Both the position numbers and the translations under genes were made by a program. From Glandiceps talaboti (lineage: Eukaryota; Hemichordata; Enteropneusta; Spengelidae), in assembly GCF_964340395.1 (NCBI RefSeq), contig NC_135561.1, positions 10,895,232 to 10,959,231 on the forward strand: 64,000 bases of DNA, given 5' to 3'. The notes below the pieces were generated by a model that was not told the DNA's origin, did not search any database, and saw only the letters and a list, made by a program, of their open reading frames with translations. Positions 36,807-61,083 of this stretch are shown here, piece by piece. Numbering within the stretch: position 1 is the stretch's first letter; every line of letters starts with the position of its first letter.

Positions 36807-37013
36807 TTTTACCAGATTTAGCCCAGAGTCTTGCTATTACTATCTCAAGAAGCTCAAAGCCATTGTAAATGCAAGTCTTCCCGGATTTAGCCCTGAGTCT
36901 TGCTGTTACTATCTCATGAAGCTCAAAGCCATTGTAAATGCAAGTCTTCCCGGATTTAGCCCCGAGTCTTGATGTTACTATCTCAAGAAGCTCAAAGCCA
37001 TTGTAAATGCAAG
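36807..37013. repeat. 69-bp tandem repeat, three copies
   Basis: Three units, each containing 'cttcccggatttagccc', 'gagtcttgctgttactatct' and 'agctcaaagccattgtaaat'. The 69-base period keeps one minus-strand frame open by chance. Confidence 0.95.
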
Positions 37014-37916
37014 TCAGAAGCACAGGAATGTATTTTGAATTTGACTTGGCCATTGATAGCTGCTAAGATCTAAATGGATCTCATACTGGGGTACGCATCA
37101 GAATTTGGCCGTCTTTCTGTGGTCAACATTACCTCATAGGTGTGTATTCAAGATGACTTATAGCAGTGATTGTTGGTCATTTCAAATTCAAAACACATTC
37201 ATCTGCTTCTAAACTTGCATTTCCCTTGGTGCTGGTGTAGGGCAAGGGCGCTTCTTGAGATAGTAACAGAATATTAATCCCTGGGCTATACTAGGTTGCA
37301 TCCTCATGAAATTTGTGTTACAGTTCTAGAACCTTAGTAAAGATATTTATTGATTGAATGTTGTGCGATGAAGTACTACTATAACATATAGGTACATTAC
37401 TAGTCTTGTTCTGATGTATACTGTATTTGGTTGGCTAAACTAGTCACAACATTCTTTTGACATGGTAACTTCAAATGAGAAGGTGCTTTAATCATGTCAC
37501 TAAATAACTGCACAAATTCAGTGATGACAAACCTTTTGACGCATATTGCTACACTGGTTGCAGGTTTGAGCCTTGCTACTGCCATACATTTTTTGATTGG
37601 CCAAAATCCTTGGGCAAGATTTGAAGTGACAGGCAGTCTAGACTCTATAGTATGTCACCTTTATATCAGGTTTGAATGAAATTAACCATTGTATCCCAGA
37701 GATGTGGATGTTTACACACAGGTGTACTAACTGTAGTACCCCCGACAACACCCATATGGGGGGTAGGGGTGGGGGTGGGGATGTAAATATCCATTACTCC
37801 TGAGTGCTTACTATGACTACCCTCAAAGAAAGCAATGAGAAATATTGTATGTTTTTGAATATATGCATGTCTTGAGTAACTGGTGAGGATGTTTCGAGGA
37901 ATGTCGAGATGACACA

Positions 37917-38150
37917 TCAAAGTAATTACTAGTCTTGCTGCAAGACCCCTCAGGCTTTTCTGCTCACTGTCAAGGCGACCGAAGGTTGCTAGTGAGTGCG
38001 ACAGCCCGAACTGCTCAGGCATTCGCCTTCGATTGTGTGCCACCTTCAGAAACAGAGTGTTGAAAAGAAAACCTGAGGTCTAGCAGCTAGACAAAGTAAT
38101 TACTCAGACCACTACTAGTTGTTTACTAACGTTAGTGGTCTGAGGTAATT
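37917..38150. repeat. Inverted repeat / foldback element pair
   Basis: 'aaagtaattactagtcttgc' ... 'cctcaggctttt' on the left is mirrored by 'aaaacctgaggtctagcagc' ... 'agacaaagtaattact' at about 38060–38105. A second hairpin, 'gtaattactcagaccact' / 'agtggtctgaggtaattac', follows directly (38095–38150). Confidence 0.6.
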
Positions 38151-39096
38151 ACATGCAATTTAGAATGTCAAAACCTGTAAATTAGTCATTGTTTAGTAAT
38201 GAATGAGTGAATGAATGTAGTACATTACATGTATTGGCATTAGAAAAAAACAAGGCGTCGTCTGTACGTTGTGATGACATCGAAGTATTGACGGAAAGGA
38301 ACCTGTTACAAATAGTGAAAGTCTACAAATGAATTGGATTAATAACACTTGGCGCAACATGTTGGAACAGCAGAGATATGTATACTTTTCGTGGTTCGAT
38401 AAGAACAGTTTTATGGACTCTCCATGTGGTACTTGCGATTACGATTCATTTGATTTTTGGCACTAAAGTCTGCAACATACAATGAAAACAGGACAGGCAC
38501 AATCACTTCACAAGGCCCATTGGACTGCTAAAAACTACGACAATTGTGTGTGATCTCAGTTACTTGTTTAAATGTATGACCTCAAGTAGCAAGATTGATA
38601 ATGACATTTGGCCATGAAATTAATTACTTGTTCTTGCAACTTCGAATTCATAAATGTTCAAAAAAAGTATTATTTCATATTCGATTCTCTTCCGTATACA
38701 GAAACATTGTGTTGCAAATCACCATGTCTCCGATTATTGTGCAGTACGTTTATATCTCAAAGGTTAACATTTTATACTGTAGGAGTAAAAGTAATGTCTA
38801 CTTAATAGCTGTTTTACCAATATCTTGCAGTACTCTTAGATATTCGCGTTCACCTTAGCTTGATATGCGGTGTCAGTCGCTTTCGTACCTGCACATTCTT
38901 CTGAATCAGTAGATTCTGGTTTCTCCCCTTTGGCATTATACTTCAGCCTTCCCTACTATATATTCAAGAAGTTAGCTACAATGATAAAGTGTAAGCTTCT
39001 GATGCCGCGACATGAATAAATTTCTTTGAAATCAGAGACTGGTATTACTATATACTGAAACAACTATTTCATCACCAGCGATATACGTAAGATTAA

Positions 39097-39442
39097 AGTG
39101 GCCATATGGATGAGAATTTGGTATTTATTTTGGATTTTTATTTGATAAAACAGCTTCACCATGTTTTTCTACTTGAAAAAATAACGTGAAATAACATATA
39201 CCAAGTCCATGTTCACATCTCAATAAACGGCAAAACATCAAACAATGTGTAAAATGTTTGTTATTGTACATACAATAACAAACTTTTTACACTTTGTGCA
39301 TCTTTTTGCAATGTATTGAGTTATGAACATGGACTTGGTATATGTTATTTCACGTTAATTTTTCAAGTAGAAAAACATGGTGAAGCTGTTTTATCAAATA
39401 AAAATCCAAAATAAATACCAAATTCTCATCCATATGGCCACT
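39097..39442. mobile_element. Foldback MITE (TTAA/TA family), copy D, intact
   Basis: 346 bp, almost perfectly palindromic. The ends are AGTGGCCATATGGATGAGAA / TTCTCATCCATATGGCCACT, the centre is 'gtttgttattgtacatacaa', and TTAA lies on both sides (39093–39096, 39443–39446). The arms are the best conserved of the four copies here, which suggests it is the youngest. Confidence 0.9.
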
Positions 39443-39828
39443 TTAATCAACATTATATGAGGCGGTCGAAAAATACGGAATTCATAATTTTGCACGTCTC
39501 TCGACCAAATAACTGTTATGTTCTAGCGCTGGAAATATAGGCTACGAGGTGGAGTGGGAGAAGACGTGTCGGAATCTCGTACCGTGTATTTCCAGAGCTA
39601 GGTATCTTCATGTATATTACTAATAAAACAGCTTTGTTGAAATTAATTTTGAAAAAAAAACTTTCTGGTACTTTTGCCATGGTCGTTGACGACTGCTGCA
39701 TGCTGTTGCTTTCTTCTGCATAAATAAAAGCGAATTCTTCACGTTTCAATTTAATCACTTGATTCCACGTACCATGGCAACGTGTTATTAGTTATGGTTG
39801 ACTGACACTAGGTGTGCTTAATTGTCAT

Positions 39829-52067
<12,239 letters not shown>

Positions 52068-53985
52068 CTGTAAGAAGAAAGCATAAGTACTTCTGATCAG
52101 CGAATACGAATTGATGTGGCTATACCGTTGCTGATAATACCAACTTATAATAGATAATGCCTGTGAAAACTTATATCTACGTTGAATATAAAGACTATAA
52201 AAACTATTGACTATTACTGCTGTTTCATCCTTATATATCCATAAGAATGTATTCATCAGATCAACTAAAATAGGTGATTCGATAATAATAACACTGAAAA
52301 TATGTGTTTATGACTCACAGTATTGCACACAAATAATAACACACAAACACACACACACACACACACACACACAATAATACATAAACAAATATACTGTATC
52401 AGTTTTCGTTTCATATACCAATGGAGTAACTACAGTAGAAGGGACTTTACCTTTTAAAAAAAAAAAAAATTATTATTACATATGTACCAGAGATTACTTG
52501 CACTGGCGCATGCGTATACTAGTGGTGTATTTTCACTGCAGTGAATACCGAAAACACTATTATTGCATATTACCTGCATGCAAATAATATGCAAATGATG
52601 ACACGATCATTCGCTACATAAGAAATCGTACAAGATCGCGCTTTATGATTTTCATGGAAATTTGCCATTTCAGATAAACATATGTAATATTGACAACAGA
52701 ACCCAATTCCATGTTAGTTCCAGTATGGGTACTCGAGGAGTATTTGCACTCGTGCTTGCAGTGTTTTCTGCTGCAGGTCATGGGCCGGGGTTCTGTCACG
52801 GTTCTTGCGGATGGTGCGTGTTGTTTTATACTCGCGGTGTGGACTCTCGCGATCCTAGAAACTCGTGTTATTTTACCCCTTTCATATATATTATCGGCCA
52901 AATATCTCTAGTCTCTGAATCTTCGGCTTGGCAATTCCTCCAGTTTACACAAGCTCAACCCAGTCATAATTTTCTTTCCTGCTATCAGGCTCAGGTTCGT
53001 GTTTGTTTTGTCTTCAATTGCCTTTGTCACGATATAACCATAAACTATCAGAAGTGGCGACACAAGATGTTTTGGTCGCTAACTACATATTTGTGTTTAA
53101 CAGCTGAAAATGTCTGGACTATTGACCCTCCCGTCATGTGACTCATGTCATAATTATATATTTGTGTAACTATGTAATGCTGTACCAGTCGCCGATATTT
53201 ACATTTACCATTGTTTACAGAACTTTTAAGTCTGATAAATTACAACGAAAATCACGACATCTGCACAAAATGTCGTCTGCCTAGACAAATAGCTACATTT
53301 TATAATCTGGCTAGACAAATATCTCAGAGACATTGTTAAATCTTATCCAGAGCCTGTGACTGACAAACAATCTAATATTCTATTATCATCAGGTATGACA
53401 AGAATCGAAATAAAATTGTTACATTTTAGTCAATTGCCTGTCTCACAAAAATATCGGAGTGAACGCGCCAAAAGTTAGGTTTTAATACCATCACATGTCG
53501 TCCTTGTACATATAACTGAATAATGATAGCTCTTATTATTATTCATGTATTAGTCCTCAAAGGATACATAGTTTACAGCTCACAACTGTACAGAATAAAT
53601 AAAAACAATATACACAAATCCTATGAAAAAGAGCGAGTTAAAACAAAGACAAGCTACACACATTTGTTCACTCATGGCACAAAGAAATTGCAGCACTGTT
53701 GGTTAAGATGTATAATATAGCAAGATATGTTTATAACATTTTTGTCGCACCAGACGATACAATGTAGCAATATTATTAAGATTTTTATCCAGCCAGGCAG
53801 CGTTTTGTTTCAGGTTTCATTATTTTCGTTGTATCAATCTGTTGAATAAATGAGGAAAATGGAGTTGACCTAAAACAAAACCGGGGTTAATTTTTTTTCT
53901 ATTCTTATGAATTACTAAAATGCTATACAAATATTTCATGTTATTGTAAGCATGTATGGTATCCCTTTCCCAACGAGGTCCATGA
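52068..53985. other. Stretch between two minus-strand genes
   Basis: No confident exon. It contains an (AC)n run at about 52338–52372 and, at 52727–52800, a repeat ('tatttgcactcgtgcttgca', 'gtgttttctg') shared with 18285–18330. A plus-strand open frame of 159 codons covers this repeat and is not convincing as a gene. The missing first exon(s) of the ARM–TIR gene may be here. Confidence 0.45.
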
Positions 53986-54100
53986 TCACATGTCTATAGT
54001 CTTCAACCACCTTAAAACAAACTTAACGTAACCGATGAAAAAACGAATGCCTCCTGTAAGGAGAATGAAGCCATATACTTGTTGCGCCTTCACACATTGC
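53986..54100 (-). CDS. Small membrane protein, terminal exon
   Basis: After the acceptor 'ttcatttacag' one base completes an Arg codon, then 37 codons and TGA: CVKAQQVYGFILLTGGIRFF followed by IGYVKFVLRWLKTIDM. This is a hydrophobic stretch of about 25 residues flanked by Lys/Arg, i.e. one probable transmembrane helix ending close to the C-terminus. It would suit a tail-anchored or small mitochondrial/ER protein. Family not recognised. Confidence 0.6.
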
Positions 54101-55872
54101 CTGTAAATGAAATTGAAAGCACACTGTAATGTGAAGGAAAGTAGAAAGTAGTATATTTTCTTGAAATAAATTGAAACGATTTCATGTTAAAAATATAATT
54201 GAAGTTGAAAACAATAATTCTTTATACAATTGCAAAGCTAATAAGCATTTGATTTGTTGTATGAAATGCTCATCCACAACCTACGACCAAACCTTGAATC
54301 TTCCAAAAAAGTTATGTTGATTTGTGTTCACAGTGAGATGAAAATGTGCCATTACGATCTTATCGCCTACGTTTCTCATGACCCGTTGAATCTTATATTT
54401 ATATGGAATCTGACCCAAAATATTTTTATTTTTTTTTATAGTCGGATTCCACCTGTTGATTTCAATAAACAAGAACTTTTGTCTCCCAAGTATTGTTACC
54501 AAGCTGGGTATATTTATTGATATCGTTGCCTTCACATGAAGTGAGTCACGTGATAAAGATCAGGTTAAACACACAGATACACAGTGTGCCATTGTTATAA
54601 TGTCTAGATACGCATGTATCATAATACAAGCTTATCTTTGATAAATTATATAGGTGGGTAAAGGTCCATATAGTTCGTTTCAGGTCATCTCAGGCTATTT
54701 ATTTTGTGGATTTGAAGAATTTGAGCGTTAATAATTTTCTTCTTTCACTTTGATGAGAAAATATGAAAGAACCTTCATTGAAACGCCGTCTCGATTTGTT
54801 GTACCTAATAATAAGGCAATGGAATCAATTGTACATTGACGTGTATACTGATGTACATACGTTTAGTGAGAACAAGTTCAGGAACGAAGTCACGCCGTAA
54901 ACATTGTCATTTTTCTAAATACCACTCCAAATACCACGTGAGATTTAATACTGCCAGTCCAGATGTAAATTTTATTTAAGTAGCTCATATATGCCGGACA
55001 AAATGTTAATTTAGAGGCTACCTTAGATCTTACCAATTGGTTTACGCGTCGCCATTGACAGCACCATGAAGGGAGGTGGCTACTGACTTGGGGGGGGGGG
55101 TGATAGTGCTTTTGGTAGGGGTCATTTTGAATAAAACACCACCTGAAAGGGGGTCATGTTGGAGAACACTATTTTGGTAAACTATGATTTTGGTGACATG
55201 AAATGACTTCTGAACACTGATATTTGAACTGGCCATTGCATTTGTCTTTAATAAATCTATCATCCTCAAGACAAAAGCTTGTTCTGAATGAAATTATAGA
55301 AACAAGTCATAAAAAAATTGAAAATGGTATAAAATTGGTATTAACCACATTGTACAGCGAATTGTATTTGATTCGCTCATTACGTATTTGATTAAACGTT
55401 TTTGTTACATTTCATTCTGCAGTGTATAATACCACAAACAGGTATACGCAACATGTGTGAAATTTCGATAGAAAGAGCTGTAAGTGGAAGATATGGTTAA
55501 CTGTATATGTAAGGACGAATTTATACTAAGTACTGAGATCCCCCGAGGAACGATATCCGTGTTTCATAGATTCCAAATAAACATTATGTACAAAACAAAA
55601 TACGTACCAAACGTAATCTATATGCGCTTATAACAATATTTAATACACTCAAATGGTACTGCAACATTAGAGCAAGACCCTTTATAAATAATACTGTACA
55701 TATAAAGTGATGTCAAAATATGCATGGGGGGGGGGGGTCATTTTGGAAAACTAGAACTTCCATGGGGTCACTTTGACTTTGGTCATTGGGGCTGGGAGAG
55801 GGGTCAGGTTGGGAAAACTGTGTTAAACTCCAAACCTTTAAAATGGCCGCCCCCTAACTCAACTGAACTTAC

Positions 55873-55981
55873 CTTGTGTGAGAGAAAAACTTGGCTTCGA
55901 CATCGTCCAAAGTAAGTTTGGTTCCGGGACTGGTGTACGTTATAGAATGAAACTTGGTGTCATCCGTTCGTGTGGTTGGTC
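55873..55981 (-). CDS. Small membrane protein, penultimate exon
   Basis: 109 bases between 'catttgatttag' and a strong donor (ACAAG|gtaagt). It reads PTTRTDDTKFHSITYTSPG then TKLTLDDVEAKFFSHT. The two bases left at the end join the first base of the exon at 54100 to make Arg. The frame also stays open upstream of the acceptor without any ATG, so the true 5' boundary is uncertain. The 1.8-kb intron holds repeat-like 'ggggtcattttg' sequences (55090–55160, 55725–55830). Confidence 0.55.
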
Positions 55982-56064
55982 CTAAATCAAATGGCGTGAA
56001 GTATAGATAATTGTAAGTTAAAACTCCAGTGGTGGGAGTTAGATCATGATGGCGTCCAGGAGAG

Positions 56065-56425
56065 CGAATGACGTGGTGGGCGGAAAACAGATTAACGATA
56101 AATTGTCAGTGACTAGTCAGACGTTTTCTACGAACTGTATTGGCTGAGTTCAACAATGTGGTTAATCATTCATCACCCAACACAGGTGAAGGACTATTTT
56201 TATACAATTATGAAACAAATAAAATACAACAATTAAAATAATTTACTCCACTTTTCATGCCTGACGTCATCAGTCTGTCGTCTTCTTGAGGTGACAGACT
56301 GTAACTCTGGAAAAGAAACGACGAAAGGTAAGTTTCGCTTTGTAGACGCATGTCTATAAAACGCATGCGCAATGATTCGCATTTTTGGAAATTCCTCAGT
56401 GTTAGCAAGGGCCTAAAAAAATAAG
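56065..56425. repeat. Duplicated block, copy 1 of the PYD-cluster flank
   Basis: Blocks such as 'cagacgttttctacgaa', 'ttaatcattcatc', 'ccaacacaggtgaaggacta', 'tctgacgtcatca' and 'aaaacgcatgcgcaatg' recur in the same order at 57515–57815. The last one is close to the NRF1 consensus. These look like local segmental duplicates upstream and downstream of the PYD pseudogene. Confidence 0.8.
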
Positions 56426-57073
56426 TTTTGTTCCGGTTACGCGACCCCATCTAGCTTTTCACTGCCGACCCAATTTTTTAAATATTCGAGAAAAAAAATA
56501 AAATCGCAAAAATTGTGAACTCTCACGAGAAATAGTGGTTGCGGAAACTGACACACAAGCTCAATAAACGAACTTGTTTCGGATTTTTTTTTCGTCTTAT
56601 TTTATTGGGGGGGGGGGGGGCTGGGGGCGGGGCTGGCGTCAATGCGATTGCTGAACTTCATTTTCAAATTTCTAACCAAATTTCGAAAACTTTCATGCCT
56701 TCAATGGTAAAAGGTTCGAGATCTGTATTTACTACTGAGATGTTGATAAAAAATTTACTTCTAATACAGTGTTGGGCTTTTATATTAGTATTTTATATCT
56801 GTGGTTAACAGTAGGCAAAATTCTTGCCTGGAATATATGCCAAATTCATGCCAAATGCTTCTTCTTTTTAAGTGTTCAGATTCGATGCCCAATTATAGAG
56901 AATTCCACAGTCTTGGCGCTCATTTTGAAAATGCACAGCTACCGTAAGGTATCGGCGTAATGTCTTGGTCTTGAATTGTGTTGAAAGGACCTGGTGATTC
57001 ACAGCATACTCCACATTCATAGTGAACATGAAACTTGTTATTATAATTGTTTTTACTAGTATTTATCTTTTAG

Positions 57074-57334
57074 AAAGCTGCTAATCAGACTAGTGAGAGT
57101 CTTCTAGATGAATGTGATATTGAGAGCTTTAAAACATACTTACAGGGAGAGATACGAGTACCGCGAGGAAAGCTCGACGAATGTAAAACAAGAGATGACC
57201 TAGTACCTAGCACATTTAATAGTGAATTATTACAAACTGAGTAGCGACTGTTTGACGACAGTACAGACAATTTGAAAAAAATCTCCAGACTTGATCTAAT
57301 CGGTGATCTGAAGTCCAAATATCTATTCCAGTGA
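57074..57334 (+). pseudogene. Decayed copy of the pyrin-like-domain gene
   Basis: The sequence follows the intact gene at 60790–61083 closely ('gctgctaatcagactag', 'aaaacatacttacaggga', 'gagatacgagtaccgcgagg', 'gaatgtaaaacaagagatga') and ends at the same TGA context ('ctattccagtgagaagtact'). The start ATG is gone, a segment of about 36 bases is missing near the first helix, and the middle is rearranged with in-frame stops. It is preceded by an acceptor-like 'ttatcttttag'. It cannot make the domain. Confidence 0.85.
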
Positions 57335-57514
57335 GAAGTACTGTGACGAAATGATTCTTTGCAATATTTTCAATAGCAGACAACTGTATACTGAATATAC
57401 CATTTTTCCAGTCAATCGGCGAAACGAAAATGACTTTGAGGAACAATATATTGACGGCAATACAAACTGTAATGCAAAATTGAAGTTTGGGCCATTGATA
57501 ACAACGGTATGGTA

Positions 57515-57815
57515 TGGTATGGTAGGCGGAAAATGTCAGACGTTTTCTACGAATTGCGATTGGCTGAGTGTCACAATGTGCTTAATCATTCATCGCCCAA
57601 CACAGGTGAAGGACTATTTTTGTACGTATATGAAATATTAGTCAAATACAACAATTATATTCATTCTTCTTTTCATATCTGACGTCATCAATCTGTCTTC
57701 TTCATGAGAGTGGAAGATAGTCGTAATCTGGTAAAGAAACAGGACATTTTTAGTTTCTCTTTGTCGACACACGTCCCTAAAACGCATGCGCAATGGCCTC
57801 ACACAATTTCCCGAT
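57515..57815. repeat. Duplicated block, copy 2 of the PYD-cluster flank
   Basis: Direct counterpart of 56065–56425. It also carries an NRF1-like 'aaaacgcatgcgcaatgg' and a CRE-like 'tgacgtca'. Confidence 0.8.
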
Positions 57816-59021
57816 GTGGAATTTTCTGAGTAAATACTTTGCTAATAATTTGACAAATTTACACATTGTTTATACATAATGGAAGACACTTGTATACACA
57901 GCATCTTATAGGAGTAGACACTACTGGGGAGACTTGATTATTCAAAAAGTCAACCGACGAATTATTATTTACAAGGAGATCTGTGTATATTAGATATTTT
58001 GATACACAAAATTGCTTTGAGTGTAATAATGAATCCATATTCATAATTATATCGAGAAATTTACAGAAAGAAAGTAAACGTACGTAAAAAATAGCGTCAC
58101 TTGCATTGTAGCATAACTATGCAGTTTATGTGTTTTTAAAATACTGTTTACCCACATGTTGATTCAACGCTATTGTTATTTTTATATATGCAATATGCAC
58201 CATCATTTCACTGCTGTCACGGGCAGTATATTAGTTGCTGGGTGACTACAATGTCAATTTGTTATTTACCCACTTGCCTAATCATCCCTGTTATTCTTTG
58301 CCATATATGTACACCATCGTTTCGTTTTTGCTATATACATGGTCTTGTCACTAGGCAGGCATATGTGTAAATATGTTTGGATATTCATTCGAATGCTTAC
58401 TCATCCCTGATGTTATCTTTGAAATTTGACTGTTGTGGTCGTGTTGTTAGGCATAGTTGCATACATTTTTTTTAATGTTTATTCATTTGCCTATCAAATA
58501 ACATTGTTTTCTTCACATTTGGCTGTTACTAAGGGAGTGGTCATGGTTGCTAGAGCAATTGTGTCAATTGATCAATATCTTATCTGCAGAATAACAAATC
58601 TAAAGACATCCCAACGAAAGTTCAGCCCTATCCAAGTAGTAGTTTTTGAGATCCATGTTTTTCGACCAAATATTACATTTTAAAATCTAATTTGTACATC
58701 ACTGATGGGATCATGTCATGAATATTTCTTTGTCTACACATCTCTGTAAGGAGATTCCCACTAATTGTCAGAGCAATCATCTCAGTAATTTGTAGTTTAA
58801 TTTTTTTTACCCGAATCACACCTGTGGGCCGACCATTTTGATTTGAAAAAAATCCCAACTAGACACCATAGTTACACTATCACCAAGTTTCAAAGCAATC
58901 GACCGAGTGTTTTCTTTACTTCACACATAACATACATACATACATACATACATACATACATACATACATACATACATACATGCATGCATGCATGCATGCA
59001 TGCATGCATACATACATAATA

Positions 59022-59052
<31 letters not shown>

Positions 59053-59569
59053 CATACATACATACATACATACATACATACATACAAACACTTTACCATG
59101 CCTACAACATGGGTGGACTCTGTTGTTCGATCAGATTCGCTAAGAGGAACACACTAGGCTTGTACAGTTAGCACTGTGTAATTAATTCCATTGCCTCTAC
59201 AGGGTGTGGACGTGATGATAAGTGATTTTATAACAAATCTCATAGCTCGACAATATTAACTGACATAGTTGAACATAACGTGAAAATCTGATCACTTTTA
59301 TTTGCAGAGAAGATCAACTACACACCCTTAAAGTATTGCTCCTACTAAGTATGAAGGCGAGCGATTTTTGACTGTAAGTCGTTCGCGCGTGCGCACATAC
59401 AAACACACGCCCGAGCGCGCATACGCACATACACGCAATTTGTGATGCGCGATGGCTACTTAAAGCACTACTGATTCTCAGTTGTGCTAAAAAGTAAAAT
59501 ACTCAAATTACCAACACTCAAATACAGTTAGTGTCTGCTGTCAGTTTAAAGTAGAATTAAATGTAGATC
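57816..59569. other. Spacer inside the PYD cluster
   Basis: No coding exon seen. 58026–58090 ('aatgaatccatattcata', 'gaaagtaaacg') is duplicated at 62876–62945. A long CATA/CATG microsatellite lies at 58928–59090. Confidence 0.5.
58928..59090. repeat. (CATA)n–(CATG)n–(CATA)n microsatellite
   Basis: About 160 bases of tetranucleotide repeats with a CATG middle section. Confidence 0.97.
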
Positions 59570-60350
59570 AGCATTTTGACCTCGTTCTGTGTTTCATTAT
59601 GTGTGGGGAGTACATTGACCTCTCTTAGTCTTCATGTCCTGTGATATCCCAGTAGAACCTCTCAAAATCAGCGCCCAATTGCAAGCACGTCATAACTGTC
59701 TGTTCGTTGGTTGGTTGGTTGGTTGGTTGGTTGGTTGTTCATAGAGTTGTCGGAGGGCCGGGTATACGGTTTGTTGAGATTATATATACAACAGGTGAGT
59801 GGTATACTACTTCAGATAATAATTCTCCAGCGATTTTCAGAATTGTAGTAGCAAAATTTGGGAATCAATCGGACAATTTGTCTCGGTAGCGAGAAGAGAC
59901 TTTCAAAACATTACTCACGCGATTGGTAAAATGGCTGATAGTATCAGCACCAAACTCAATAGCGTATACCGTTAGTTCTAAGCTCTGACTCGATCTAATT
60001 GGGGCCACTGATGACATTAACCTTTTCACCCAAAATATGCATGTTGTGCGAAGTGTACGATTTTTATAAAGTCATGTTATGACGGGTATTTCTAAATGAG
60101 AGTTCAAACCACTATTCAATACTGGTCTGAGATGTGAGGTCAAAAGTACTATGACACATTGTGCGGTTCCTTGAATTGTTCAGTATTCGTAGAAAAAACA
60201 CATCATGCACATGTCATGACGTACCATACCATACCTAACAATGTCTGTACGTCGATGGGAAAAACCCAAGATAGTCACAAATACCTAACTAGTGTAGTAT
60301 TTGAGTGTGTTATTTTACCCGGGTAATATGCGACTGTATGTACATGTAGC
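59570..60350. repeat. Duplicated 5' block of the intact PYD gene
   Basis: Matches 63060–63755 in order: 'gtgtggggag', 'gtgatatccca', 'acaacaggtgagt', 'tttcagaattgt', 'ggggccactgatgacatt', 'gtgcggttccttgaa', 'ttcgtagaaaaa', 'acgtcgatgggaaaaaccca' and 'gtgtagtatt'. It includes the presumed non-coding first exon, whose donor ACAG|gtgagt is at 59794. Confidence 0.8.
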
Positions 60351-60789
60351 CGAAAAATAAGTTTTTCACACTCTCTCCTTTTATTGTTTTTTAATTTTTT
60401 TCAAACCTGGGAATCGATTTATAAAGATACACACACACACACACACAATTCTACAGAACCCCATTCATGTTTGGGACTACGTGACAGGGGCTATGTTGCA
60501 CGCACTATATCACGTCGTCTTGGAACTGTCAAGGCTTTCCCAGTCAGTCCATATTCTATCCTGAATCAAACAGTCCTGGCAACGCATAGCACACTCGGGC
60601 TCCTGGTGAATAATTGTTCCGGACTTTTCACAGTATAGGTGCACAGTTTGAAAATACACAACTATCATAACGGTATTATATCTTAGTCAACAGTGAAAAT
60701 AGATTCACAGTATATTCCCTTGAATAGTAAATCTTTTTAATATAGATATTTGTATTGCAGGTTACTCTGCTCGAAAATAGAAGTTAAAT

Positions 60790-61083
60790 ATGGCTGCGAA
60801 TCAGACTAGCGACAGCCTTCTAAGCAAGCTAGTGGAATTATTCGATGAATTAGACGGGAGTGATATTGATAGATTCAAAACATACTTACAGGGACTAGAG
60901 GGAGAGATACGAGTACCACGAGGAAAGCTCCAAGAATGTAAAACAAGAGATGACTTAGTACAATTGATACTGAAATATTATAAAGACCGTAGCCACTGTT
61001 TGAAGACAGTAAAGGAAATTTTAGACAGAATCCCCAGACGTGATCTCATCAGTGATCCGAGTTTCAGTCATCTATTCCAGTGA
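60790..61083 (+). CDS. Stand-alone pyrin-like (death-fold) protein, 97 aa
   Basis: A single coding exon; the acceptor 'tttgtattgcag' is 29 bases upstream of the ATG and a first non-coding exon probably ends at 59794. The protein is one small helical domain. Helix 1 is SLLSKLVELFDEL (9–21), followed by DIDRFKTYLQGL with the conserved Phe-Lys (25–36), then VPRGKL (42–47), DDLVQLILKYY (54–64), CLKTVKEILDRI (70–81) and RDLI. The order FK, (I/V)PRGKL, DL, TVKEIL matches the PYRIN domain, which assembles inflammasome-type filaments by homotypic contact. With nothing else attached it resembles mammalian PYD-only regulators in size. A DED or other death-fold assignment remains possible. A decayed copy is at 57074 and a third copy probably starts at 63060. 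Confidence 0.75.
   Translation: MAANQTSDSLLSKLVELFDELDGSDIDRFKTYLQGLEGEIRVPRGKLQECKTRDDLVQLILKYYKDRSHCLKTVKEILDRIPRRDLISDPSFSHLFQ

Larger units (their letters stand above)
34336..39828. other. Non-coding region between BTB–ZnF 2 and the Death-domain gene
   Basis: No coding exon could be supported. It includes the 3' UTR of the BTB–ZnF gene, a short perfect-arm hairpin (36625–36670), a 69-bp tandem repeat (36807–37013), an inverted repeat (37917–38150) and a clean foldback MITE (39097–39442). A variant polyadenylation signal (ATTAAA on the minus strand, about 39746–39751) sits about 80 bases past the stop of the Death-domain exon. Confidence 0.55.

Noticed and set aside
36751-37053. 100-codon minus-strand frame with a 23-residue repeat
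   Set aside because: A by-product of the 69-bp tandem repeat.
52662-53141. 159-codon plus-strand frame with hydrophobic N-terminus
   Set aside because: It overlaps an interspersed repeat shared with 18285–18330, is matched by an equally long antisense frame, and shows no domain or splice context.
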